This document shows, in pieces, positions 44,410 to 51,891 of a stretch of 64,000 bases of DNA. Position numbers and translations under genes: made by a program. Position 1 is the first letter of the stretch. Every line of letters begins with the position of its first letter. The stretch spans positions 92,783 to 156,782 of the forward strand of contig CACYRK010000006.1 in assembly GCA_902776835.1 (NCBI GenBank). The letters are read 5' to 3'. The notes under the pieces are model-generated. The model did not search any database. It saw nothing but the letters and a program-made list of their open reading frames with translations, and was not told the DNA's origin. The stretch is from an uncultured Bacteroidales bacterium (GTDB lineage Bacteria; Bacteroidota; Bacteroidia; Bacteroidales; Muribaculaceae).

Positions 44410-44478
44410 CAAAGTTACGATTAAGCGAGCGAAAAGCCAAAAATATTTTTGGCTTTTCCGAGCGTGAGTAACTTCGAG
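44410..44478 (-). repeat. Promoter-bearing palindromic repeat, copy A
   Basis: Plus strand: CAAAGTTACGATTAAGCGAG, then a 28-bp perfect palindrome (arms GAAAAGCCAAAAAT / ATTTTTGGCTTTTC, 44431-44458), then CGAGCGTGAGTAACTTCGAG. Read on the minus strand it supplies TTTG, 20 nt, TAACTTTG, a complete Bacteroidetes promoter for yjjG. Related copies are at 48191, 48285 and 61155. Confidence 0.75.
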
Positions 44479-44565
44479 CATTCGAACATTCGAGCATTCG
44501 AATATTCGAGGGGGCGAGGGGGCGAGGGTTCGGGGGCGAGGGTTTGAGGGGGAGCGAGGGGGCGG
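44472..44565. repeat. 8-bp-phased simple repeat (AGCATTCG to AGGGGGCG)
   Basis: After the palindromic repeat the sequence passes into AGCATTCG, AACATTCG, AGCATTCG, AATATTCG, then AGGGGGCG, AGGGGGCG, AGGGTTCG and degenerate G-rich units. The phase is about 8 bp. It is non-coding and G-rich on the plus strand. Confidence 0.7.
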
Positions 44566-44824
44566 GCAATCATTGATTTGGGTGTTTGGCGCGCTCCTGA
44601 TGGCTAAAATGCATCGTGTGAGCGGTTTTTTTGCAAAAAAATGAGAAAAATTGCTCATTATTAGCGCTTAATTCAAAAAAAAGTGCGATATTTGCACCGT
44701 TTTTCCATGACGATGATTCGCCAAGGGTTATTTTTAACGGCCTTAGGCACTAAAAGTCACCGAGTTACGGAAAGACACAAGAGAGAATTTTCATTACTAA
44801 CAACAAAAAAATAATTTTAGAAAA

Positions 44825-45100
44825 ATGACTAAAGCAGACATCGTAAGCGAAATCGCTAAATCGACTGGCATCGAGAAGGCTTCGGTACTGGTTACAGTTG
44901 AGAAATTTATGGAATCGGTAAAGGATTCTCTGGCAAATGGTGAGAACGTGTATCTGCGTGGCTTCGGTAGTTTCATCGTGAAGACCCGTTCGCAGAAGAC
45001 CGCTCGCAACATTAGCAAGAACACCACCATCATCATCCCCGAGCACAAGATTCCGGCATTCAAGCCCGCCAAGGTGTTCATGGAGCAGGTGAAGAAGTAA
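44825..45100 (+). CDS. hup: HU family DNA-binding protein
   Basis: A 91-residue HU/IHF-type nucleoid protein. MTKADIVSEIAKSTGIEKASVLVTVEKFMESVKDSLANGENVYLRGFGSF is the family's dimerisation half; the DNA-binding arm follows (IVKTRSQKTARNISKNTTIIIPEHKIPAFKPAKVF, with the intercalating Pro region). The C-terminus ends MEQVKK. An imperfect -7 box (GATATTTG, 44687-44694) lies about 130 nt upstream. It leads the hup / mS38-like / rng run. Confidence 0.95.
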   Translation: MTKADIVSEIAKSTGIEKASVLVTVEKFMESVKDSLANGENVYLRGFGSFIVKTRSQKTARNISKNTTIIIPEHKIPAFKPAKVFMEQVKK

Positions 45101-45168
45101 TTCCAACTCATCTATCGACACAAGCGAGATCTAACGAGAACACACATTATAAAAAACACTAAGCAATT

Positions 45169-45261
45169 ATGCCAAGCGGAAAAAAGAGAAAAGGCCACAA
45201 AATGGCTACGCACAAGCGCAAAAAAAGACTTAGGAAGAATCGTCACAAAAACAAAAAGTAA
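45169..45261 (+). CDS. mS38-like (AURKAIP1/COX24 C-terminal type) 30-residue ribosome-associated protein
   Basis: A 30-codon gene encoding MPSGKKRKGHKMATHKRKKR followed by LRKNRHKNKK; more than half the residues are Lys or Arg. The pattern K-M-x-x-H-K-R-K-K-R-L-R-K-x-R matches the COX24/AURKAIP1 C-terminal motif of mitochondrial small-subunit protein mS38, and near-identical tiny proteins sit between hup and rng in many Bacteroidota. It lies 68 nt after hup and 176 nt before rng. It is inferred to be a ribosomal small-subunit component; this is family-based and not proven here. Confidence 0.85.
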   Translation: MPSGKKRKGHKMATHKRKKRLRKNRHKNKK

Positions 45262-45437
45262 TTGATTCTTTCGCCAAGTTTACGATACACCGAACAAATC
45301 AGCATGCGCGTGAGTGTGAACAACCAAACGACACGAGCAGTTGGTTTGTTCGTTGTATAAACGTTCCCATGCCGCGCTCCAGTAGCGTGGCATAACCAAG
45401 CGAACGAGGTGAACTGCAACAACCCCTTAAAGACACG

Positions 45438-47057
45438 ATGAAAAGTGAACTTGTTGTTGACGTCAAGCCCACCGACATCTCCACTGCCCTACTCGAAGAG
45501 GGGCGGCTGGTGTCGCTGCAAAAGGAGTCGCGTGACGCATCCTACGCCGTGGGCAACCTCTACCTTGCCAAGGTAAAGAAAATCATGCCAGGACTGAATG
45601 CCGCGTTTGTCAACGTGGGCTACAGCAAAGACGCATTCCTTCATTACCTTGATTTAGGCTCACAAATCAATTCGCTTGCTCAAATAGTTAAAAAGGTGAG
45701 AGACGGCTCGGAGAAGGCTCTGAACATCTCTCAAATGAAGATGCAACCCGACATCAGCAAGCACGGCGCTATAGCAGATGTTCTCGAACAAGGGCAGGAA
45801 CTTATCGTGCAGGTGGCAAAAGAGCCCATCTCGACCAAAGGACCGCGCCTGACCACCGAAATCAGTTTCACTGGACGGTTTCTCGTGCTTACACCGTTCA
45901 ACGACAAAATTTCGGTGTCGCAAAAAATTAAAGACCATGGCGAGAAGACTCGCCTGCGTCGACTCATTGAGAGCATCAAGCCAAAGAACTTCGGCGTGAT
46001 TATTCGCACATCGGCCGAAAACAAGAAAGCCGCCGAACTGCACACCGAGTTGCGCGTGCTCGTCAAGTGTTGGGAAGACGCCATGTCGAAACTGCGCTAC
46101 AGCAGCCCGCCAACACTGCTCTACGAAGAAGAGAGCCGCGCCGTGGGCGAGATTCGCGACATCTTCAACCCCGACTTCGAGAGCATTCAAGTGAATGATG
46201 CCGAGGTATTTGAGCAAATTCACAACTATGTGAGCCTTATCGCCCCCGACCGCAGCGACATCGTCAAACTCTACAGCGACGATGAACCCATCTTCGACAA
46301 GTTTGGCATTACGCGCCAAATCAAGTCGTCGTTTGGCAAGACGGTATCGTTTCGCTCGGGCGCATACATAATTATCGAGAGCACCGAGGCGCTTCACGTC
46401 ATCGACGTGAACTCTGGCAACCGCTCGAAAGCATCGACCGACCAAGAGAGCAACGCGCTGAACGTCAACCTGCTCGCCGCCGAGGAAATAGCACGCCAAC
46501 TCAGGCTGCGCGACATAGGCGGCATCATCGTGATCGACTTTATCGACATGGCTAAGCAGGACCACCGCCAGCAACTCTACGCTCACATGCGCGAACTGAT
46601 GCAAAAAGACCGGGCACGGCACAACATCCTGCCGCTGAGCAAGTTCGGGCTGATGCAAATCACACGACAGCGTGTGAGGCCCGCCCTGGACATCGTCACC
46701 GCCGAGACTTGCCCTTCATGTGGAGGTAAGGGCGAAGTGCAACCCTCGCTGCTTTTCACCGATGTGCTGAAAGATAAAATTGACTACCTCGTCAATTCAC
46801 TGCACATCAACAATTTTATTATGTATGTCCACCCCTTTGTCGATGCCTACCTGAAGAAGGGCATCATAAGCACCTACTGGCGGTGGAAAAAAGAGTACGG
46901 GCGAAAATTCAAAATCATGCCCGACCAGACGCTGACCTACCTTCAATACCGGGTCATCGACAAAGACAAGAATGAAATCGACCTGAAAGAGGAAAAAGAC
47001 ACCTCCAGTTCGACAAAAAAGGAACGACGGTTCCACAGCAACAAGGGCGACGACTGA
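45438..47057 (+). CDS. rng: Ribonuclease G (Rne/Rng family)
   Basis: A 539-residue endoribonuclease that matures 16S rRNA and cuts mRNA. The S1 domain spans about residues 35-125 (YLAKVKKIMPGLNAAFVNVGYSKDAFLHYLD). The RNase H-like catalytic region has INSGNR-type HVIDVNSGNRSKAS near 320 and GGIIVIDFIDMAKQDHR near 360, with the magnesium-binding aspartates. The zinc-link motif is CPSCGGKGEV near 427. The tail is charged and short, without an RNase E scaffold. A hairpin ATGCCGCGCT/AGCGTGGCAT lies near 45369-45393 in the leader. Confidence 0.95.
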   Translation: MKSELVVDVKPTDISTALLEEGRLVSLQKESRDASYAVGNLYLAKVKKIMPGLNAAFVNVGYSKDAFLHYLDLGSQINSLAQIVKKVRDGSEKALNISQMKMQPDISKHGAIADVLEQGQELIVQVAKEPISTKGPRLTTEISFTGRFLVLTPFNDKISVSQKIKDHGEKTRLRRLIESIKPKNFGVIIRTSAENKKAAELHTELRVLVKCWEDAMSKLRYSSPPTLLYEEESRAVGEIRDIFNPDFESIQVNDAEVFEQIHNYVSLIAPDRSDIVKLYSDDEPIFDKFGITRQIKSSFGKTVSFRSGAYIIIESTEALHVIDVNSGNRSKASTDQESNALNVNLLAAEEIARQLRLRDIGGIIVIDFIDMAKQDHRQQLYAHMRELMQKDRARHNILPLSKFGLMQITRQRVRPALDIVTAETCPSCGGKGEVQPSLLFTDVLKDKIDYLVNSLHINNFIMYVHPFVDAYLKKGIISTYWRWKKEYGRKFKIMPDQTLTYLQYRVIDKDKNEIDLKEEKDTSSSTKKERRFHSNKGDD

Positions 47058-47090
47058 CATTTGCAAGCACGACAGCCTCCGCCCCAACAC

Positions 47091-47132
47091 AAAAGGGAGT
47101 GATGCAGCCAAGCGCCGCAATCACTCCCTTTT
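47091..47132. terminator. Bidirectional terminator between rng and apbE
   Basis: A 13-bp stem AAAAGGGAGTGAT (47091-47103) / ATCACTCCCTTTT (47120-47132) is followed by more T on the plus strand and has four A at its other foot, so it works for both convergent genes. Confidence 0.85.
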
Positions 47133-47167
47133 TTCGTTATACCACCACGAGGGTGTGGCAAATCAGG

Positions 47168-48184
47168 CTATTTTTCGGGAATAAGGTTGGCAAATGGGGC
47201 GTTGCTCCACACCACGTAGCGGCCGAGCGAGTCGGCGCTGATGGTCATCACGCCCAAGTCGGTGCGCTGTTCCATCATGCGCTGCGTGGCGTCGGTGCCC
47301 ATGACCATGCAGGCCGTGGCCCAGGCATCGGCAGTCATGCAGTCATGCGCCACGATGGTGACGCTGAGCAAGTTGCTCACCTCGCTGCTGCCCGTGGCGG
47401 GATTCACGATGTGGGAGATGCGCCGGTTGCCGTCCTGCTTAAACTTGCGGTAGTTGCCGCTGGTGGCTATGCCTAACGTGTCGACCTCGAGCACCAGAGC
47501 CGCCTCGTGACTGTCGGGGTCGTCGCCCGGCATGTCGACCGACACGTGCCAGGGCTTGCCTTGCGCGTTCACTCCGGCACAATATACCTCGCCGCCAATC
47601 TCCACCATGAAGTCGGTCACGCCGTTACGGCGCAGCATTGCCGCCACCTCGTCGACGGCCAGGCCCTTGGCGATGCTGCTGAAGTCGAGTTGGGTGCGGT
47701 CGTCGCGCTTCACCAAGCGGTTGCCCTCGATGGCGAGCAGCTTCATGCCCACAAACTGCCGCAGACTGTCAATCACGTGCTGCGTGGGCATCTGACCCGT
47801 CTTGTAGCCGAAGCCCCAGGCGTTGACCAGCGGCATCACGGTGGGGTCGAAAGCGCCCCCACTCTGCTCGTTGACAACCAGCGAAGCCCGCACCAGGCGC
47901 TCCAGGATGTCGTCCATGACGATGTCATGGCCCGCATTGAAGGCGCTGACGCGCGATTGCTTGTTGTAGACCGAGGCAACGGTGTCGACGCGCTGCAGCA
48001 AGGCGGTGATGGAATCGGTGAGCGGCTTGGCGGCACGATAGGTGATATGGTACTCGGTGGTCCACACCACACCCTGATCGGTGATGTAGCGTTGCGGCTT
48101 GGGCCACAACAGCAAAACGGCGACGGCAGCAACAACCGCAACGAGCACCGCAAAGTAACGTCTTGATTTAATCACGCTATTCAT
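47168..48184 (-). CDS. apbE: FAD:protein FMN transferase (ApbE)
   Basis: A 338-residue flavin transferase that attaches FMN to Thr/Ser of periplasmic flavoproteins such as Na+-NQR and Rnf subunits. The N-terminal FAVLVAVVAAVAVLLLW anchors it in the inner membrane, facing the periplasm. Conserved parts: TTEYHITYRA near residue 42, SGGAFDPTVMPLVNAWGFG near 107, LDFSSIAKGLAVDEVAAML near 167 and SHIVNPATG near 257; TADAWATACMVMG near 285 holds the magnesium ligands. The usual partner genes are not in the window. Its -7 box is the edge of palindromic repeat copy B, 7 nt before the ATG. Confidence 0.94.
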   Translation of the reverse strand: MNSVIKSRRYFAVLVAVVAAVAVLLLWPKPQRYITDQGVVWTTEYHITYRAAKPLTDSITALLQRVDTVASVYNKQSRVSAFNAGHDIVMDDILERLVRASLVVNEQSGGAFDPTVMPLVNAWGFGYKTGQMPTQHVIDSLRQFVGMKLLAIEGNRLVKRDDRTQLDFSSIAKGLAVDEVAAMLRRNGVTDFMVEIGGEVYCAGVNAQGKPWHVSVDMPGDDPDSHEAALVLEVDTLGIATSGNYRKFKQDGNRRISHIVNPATGSSEVSNLLSVTIVAHDCMTADAWATACMVMGTDATQRMMEQRTDLGVMTISADSLGRYVVWSNAPFANLIPEK

Positions 48185-48190
48185 AACGAC

Positions 48191-48377
48191 GCAAAGTTAC
48201 GATTAAGTGAGCGGTAAGCAAAGAAAAAAACGAGTTTTTTTCTATTGCTTACCCGAACGTGAGTGACTTCGACCGAAGGTCAACGTTACGATTAAGCGAG
48301 TGAAAAACAAAACTAGTTTTGTTTTTTCCGAGCGGAAGTAACTTAGACCGAAGGGCAACGTTACTAAATAAGCGAGA
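48191..48377 (-). repeat. Promoter-bearing palindromic repeat, tandem copies B and C plus a fragment
   Basis: Copy B (48191-48284) has the CAAAGTTACGATTAAG arm, a hairpin whose arms begin GGTAAGCAAAG and end CTATTGCTTACC, then CGAACGTGAGTGACTTCGACCGAAGG. Copy C (48285-48359) repeats the frame with a different hairpin (AAAAACAAAACTAGTTTTGT core). A partial third unit ends near 48377. On the minus strand copy B gives TTTG, 19 nt, TAACTTTG before apbE; in copy C the -7 is changed to TAACGTTG. No gene lies in 48378-48520. Confidence 0.8.
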
Positions 48378-48520
48378 GTGGGTACGTAATAATGCGGTTA
48401 TGGCTGAAAATGAGGGTGAGTCATAATGCAGTTACGACTCACCCTCTTGTATTTTGTTGTGCTGAATTAAAATCTGTGCTTCAATGTGAATGGGCAGATA
48501 TCAAAACCATTTCCTCAAGG

Positions 48521-49621
48521 CTACTGCTTCAGTTCTTTCTCAAAGAGTTTATCGATTTTCTCTTGAATATTTGGAGCCAAAGGAGGAATCTTGTTGTTTT
48601 TCTCAAACTGCCGAAGTTCCTGAATATTCATCTCCACCTTATTTTCTTTGCGCATCTGCTTATACTCTTTCTTGTCGACGTAAGCAAAGTCGGTAGCAAA
48701 CGACTGAACTTGAATGAGGTATTCAATACCAGAATGACGGTGTCGTCCAATATCAGTGTACTGCGACATTATATAATCATTAGTGGTTGAATTTCCTATT
48801 GAGTCGGTGCGATACACCTGATAGAATGTTACTTTATGGCGTTGTTGCTTTACAGTGTCGGGGACAAATGTTTTGCCTTTTTTGGTCGCTTCTTCTGTTT
48901 TCTTTTTATTCTCACGATGATAGGAGAAGGTACTCAAATCAAACGACACAGTGCGGGTGAGTTCTTTTTTATCCCAGTAGATATAGCCCAACTGGCTTAT
49001 GCTGTCAGCAATAATCTGACGGCCATCGCCGGCATCGGTCAGAGTGATTATGCCTTGCTGCTGGAGTTTGCACAATTTGTTGTAATATGGTTCTTCGGGC
49101 AACCTTGCATATTTGTCGTAACGACCTGATGTGCTGCTGTACATGGTTTGCCAGAAAGCACTTTGAGCCTTGGATAGATGGCGCGACTTGCCTTCTACTT
49201 TTTTCTTCGCAATATTATAAGAGTTGTCAACCACTCCACCACGGAAGAAGATAGGACCTTCATCATCAATATAGACGTCACGGAAATAGGTTTGGCAATA
49301 CAGCAGTTCCTTAGGTTTGACAACGACCTCGGGCAAGTCGTAGTTTGCGTCATCGAGGATGATTTTGTTGTCTTTAATGTCGGCCACATCAATCGTCAGT
49401 GGTTTGTAAGCCACTTGAGACAGATGAATGGTTTTGTTGCCACTTAAATTCTCAAACCAACCGTCGGCATCGGTGCTGGCGATGTATTTGCCCTCGGGGG
49501 TTGTGGCGGTCACAAACGGCACAGGCAAGCCATAGTTATCGAGCACTTGGACACGCTGCGCATGCAGCGACAATGTACTCAACAATAGCATACAAATGAC
49601 GAATAAAATCTTTCTGCTCAT
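48521..49621 (-). CDS. Exported protein with carboxypeptidase-like regulatory domain
   Basis: A 366-residue protein with signal peptide MSRKILFVICMLLLSTLSLHA. Residues 22-95 form a carboxypeptidase-regulatory/CNA-B-like beta-sandwich (VQVLDNYGLPVPFVTATTPEG, STDADGWFENLSG, IHLSQVAYKPLTIDV). The remaining 270 residues are charged, partly helical (KKKTEEATKKGK) and match no family I know; such Bacteroidales proteins are usually periplasmic or outer-membrane associated. There is no plug or barrel, so it is not a TonB-dependent receptor. It is monocistronic. Confidence 0.7.
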   Translation of the reverse strand: MSRKILFVICMLLLSTLSLHAQRVQVLDNYGLPVPFVTATTPEGKYIASTDADGWFENLSGNKTIHLSQVAYKPLTIDVADIKDNKIILDDANYDLPEVVVKPKELLYCQTYFRDVYIDDEGPIFFRGGVVDNSYNIAKKKVEGKSRHLSKAQSAFWQTMYSSTSGRYDKYARLPEEPYYNKLCKLQQQGIITLTDAGDGRQIIADSISQLGYIYWDKKELTRTVSFDLSTFSYHRENKKKTEEATKKGKTFVPDTVKQQRHKVTFYQVYRTDSIGNSTTNDYIMSQYTDIGRHRHSGIEYLIQVQSFATDFAYVDKKEYKQMRKENKVEMNIQELRQFEKNNKIPPLAPNIQEKIDKLFEKELKQ

Positions 49622-49652
49622 AATTATATGTAATTTTTGGAAAAAATTTACG

Positions 49653-49660
49653 CAAAGATA
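49653..49660 (-). promoter_or_regulatory. -7 box (TATCTTTG) of the carboxypeptidase-regulatory-domain gene
   Basis: TATCTTTG on the minus strand, 31 nt upstream of the start codon. Confidence 0.55.
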
Positions 49661-50027
49661 GACAAAATTCGGGAATTATAAGCAATTTGATATAAAAAAC
49701 AAATTGCAGAATTCACGAGGCTCCTGCTCACTGGTCTGTCCGTGGGCACCATTATCATCATTGGGTTGAAAGAAAAAGATAAATAATTTCTTCATGAATT
49801 GAAGGCTTTAAACCCAAATCAGCCATTAGAACGGAATTATGTTAATCGCCGTGAGGCGCGACATACATGCCACAAAATTAATAAATCCAAACGCGGGACA
49901 CCCATTTATGCCCACAACCTCATTAACTTCTGATATTTAGACAGTTACAAAATCGCCTTTCTCAAAGTGTCGAAGTTAGGTCCTGCTAATTATCGTTGGA
50001 CAGTTTTTTTATTGTTACTAATTAAGT
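49661..50027. other. Intergenic region, no gene seen
   Basis: AT-rich sequence between divergent genes. No convincing ORF, repeat or structured RNA is visible. The end carries the promoter of the sigma-barrel gene. Confidence 0.5.
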
Positions 50028-50035
50028 TATATTTG
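50028..50035 (+). promoter_or_regulatory. -7 box (TATATTTG) of the sigma-barrel operon
   Basis: TATATTTG matches TAnnTTTG, 63 nt before the chosen ATG. It excludes the further-upstream in-frame ATG at 49967 as start, because that codon lies upstream of the expected transcription start. Confidence 0.55.
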
Positions 50036-50098
50036 TATGGCAAAAAATTTTTTTCTTTTCTTCATGCAACGTTTTTATTTTTTGTTGTCTTAATATTG

Positions 50099-51877
50099 AT
50101 GAATTTGTATGCCCATACAGTTCTCAACGCCGAAATGCTGAAAAAGGCAATGAGCGGTGAGACAAGTGCCCTGGAATGGCTATATAGCCATTACCATGAG
50201 CACCTTTTGGGTATAGCATGTCGTTATATTCCCGACATCGAGGCGGCTCGAGATGTGGAGCACGACGCATGGGTAATGATTCTCACGTCGTTCGACACAC
50301 TGCAGAACCCAGAGAAATTGACTTCGTGGATGGCCACCATTGTGCGCAACATGGCGCTCAACTATCTGAAACAAAGCCACTCTAACCGGCATGTTCCCTT
50401 AGAAAATGCTAGCAATGCAGTCGCAGAACCCATCGAAGAAACTCCTCTGCCTATCAGCGTTCCCGTCATTCAGGAGATGGTCAAAAACCTGCCACAGGGT
50501 TATGAACAGGTGTTCAAACTGAAAACCTTTGAAGGACTCAACCATCAGCAGATAGGTGAACGGTTGGGAATAACAGTAAGCAGCAGCCGCTCACAACTGG
50601 CCAGAGCCCGCAAGATGCTCCAAGAGATGGTCAAGCAACATTGGGCATTACTCGCCACCCTTTTAGCAGTGTTGGCACCATTAGGCATTGTGTTGATAAC
50701 AAAGAATGACAAAAGCATGACAGATGATATGCAACCGCCAATTGTCGCTAATCGACCGCCAATTGTCGACAAACGACAACACATAGACACCACTGAGACA
50801 TTGCCAACACATTCTGTACCGGCCAATAATGATGTACCGAATATTAATTCGGAACCAGTATATCATATACCGACAGCAGTAACCACAGTCAGCGAAGTGG
50901 CAATCTCAAGCGGCAATGATGCACCGCTCGCTGCCACCGTAGCGACAGCCGCGCCTGTATCGACATACATAGCCCCGCGTCATTTACCAGGTGTTTCTCC
51001 GGTATGGCTGCTTCCACAAACTGCGAAACCATCAGGCAAATCACGCCACATCAACATGCATTTGGCTTACGGGGGCGCTCCAAATTCAACGGCATCGGTA
51101 ACCGACAATTTCCTCTCGGTGATCAATTTTGCCGCAGGCGAGACCCAGCGAGCCATGAAACTCTACACCTGGAGCGACTACTACAACTACTTGAAAGACA
51201 ATGCCGAACTGATGGATTCAATAGATGCTATGGCCATGAGACAGATAGCCGACCGCCACGCAAAGAGTTCATCCGGGACATCTCCTGGTGAAGGTGAAGG
51301 TGAAGGAGGAATCGATGACAAGACGCCATTAAGCGAAACCAAACATCACGAAAGGCCTCGCACCGTTCAGTTGTCACTTAGCATGCCACTCAGCCAGCAA
51401 TGGAGCCTCAGTTCCGGCCTTGGATTCACTTGGATGAAATCAACGTTTGAAACCGACAACGGAAATGACAACGATATCACCCGACGCACACAACGGCTTT
51501 ACTACCTCAATGTGCCGTTCGGAGCAACCTACAACATCTGGCAACATCGCCGCTGGACAGTATATACGTCAGGCAGCGTGCAACTCGACATACCGCTGCA
51601 CGGACGCGAAACCACCCAATACATCTATACCGGCAAGTACCCTCATGCCCCAGGTGACTCGTTGGTATTCCCAACCACCCACGCCACCGTAAAGGCTCCG
51701 TGGCAATGGTCGGTGGGCGCCAACGTGGGCGTTCAATACAATGTGCTGCCTCATGTCAATGCCTATTTCGAGCCAGGCTTCCGTTATTATATACCCACAG
51801 GAAGCCCCATAGAGACTTATCGCACAGCACATCCTTTCGACGTTGCATTACCATTTGGCATACGTATTGTCCCGTAA
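50099..51877 (+). CDS. ECF sigma factor fused to a transmembrane helix, periplasmic linker and outer-membrane beta-barrel
   Basis: A 592-residue single reading frame. Residues 18-92 are sigma region 2 (LEWLYSHYHEHLLGIACRYI, DVEHDAWVMILTSFDTLQNP, TSWMATIVRNMALNYLKQ); 124-178 are region 4 (LPQGYEQVFKLKTFEGLNHQ, IGERLGITVSSSRSQLARAR). Only a few residues later comes a transmembrane helix (182-201, WALLATLLAVLAPLGIVLI), then about 215 residues of Pro/Thr/Ala-rich linker with an acidic GEGEGEGG stretch, and at 418-592 a beta-barrel (RPRTVQLSLSMPLSQQWSLS, RLYYLNVPFGATYNIWQHRR, ending FGIRIVP). The linker-barrel part resembles Dma-type dual-membrane anti-sigma proteins, but their cytoplasmic anti-sigma segment is missing and the sigma factor replaces it. 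The product is inferred to span both membranes. It is followed by MBOAT and SGNH genes. Confidence 0.85.
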   Translation: MNLYAHTVLNAEMLKKAMSGETSALEWLYSHYHEHLLGIACRYIPDIEAARDVEHDAWVMILTSFDTLQNPEKLTSWMATIVRNMALNYLKQSHSNRHVPLENASNAVAEPIEETPLPISVPVIQEMVKNLPQGYEQVFKLKTFEGLNHQQIGERLGITVSSSRSQLARARKMLQEMVKQHWALLATLLAVLAPLGIVLITKNDKSMTDDMQPPIVANRPPIVDKRQHIDTTETLPTHSVPANNDVPNINSEPVYHIPTAVTTVSEVAISSGNDAPLAATVATAAPVSTYIAPRHLPGVSPVWLLPQTAKPSGKSRHINMHLAYGGAPNSTASVTDNFLSVINFAAGETQRAMKLYTWSDYYNYLKDNAELMDSIDAMAMRQIADRHAKSSSGTSPGEGEGEGGIDDKTPLSETKHHERPRTVQLSLSMPLSQQWSLSSGLGFTWMKSTFETDNGNDNDITRRTQRLYYLNVPFGATYNIWQHRRWTVYTSGSVQLDIPLHGRETTQYIYTGKYPHAPGDSLVFPTTHATVKAPWQWSVGANVGVQYNVLPHVNAYFEPGFRYYIPTGSPIETYRTAHPFDVALPFGIRIVP

Positions 51878-51891
51878 AAGCGTTGAAAATC

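Noticed and set aside
49967..50098. N-terminal hydrophobic extension of the sigma-barrel protein from an upstream ATG
   Set aside because: The -7 box at 50028-50035 places transcription after that ATG, and ECF sigma factors do not start with a membrane helix. ATG at 50099 gives a normal sigma N-terminus.
51700..51891. Upstream extension of the MBOAT frame into the sigma-barrel gene
   Set aside because: The extra 64 codons are out of frame with, and overlap, the well-supported barrel-coding sequence; the family N-terminus begins at 51892.
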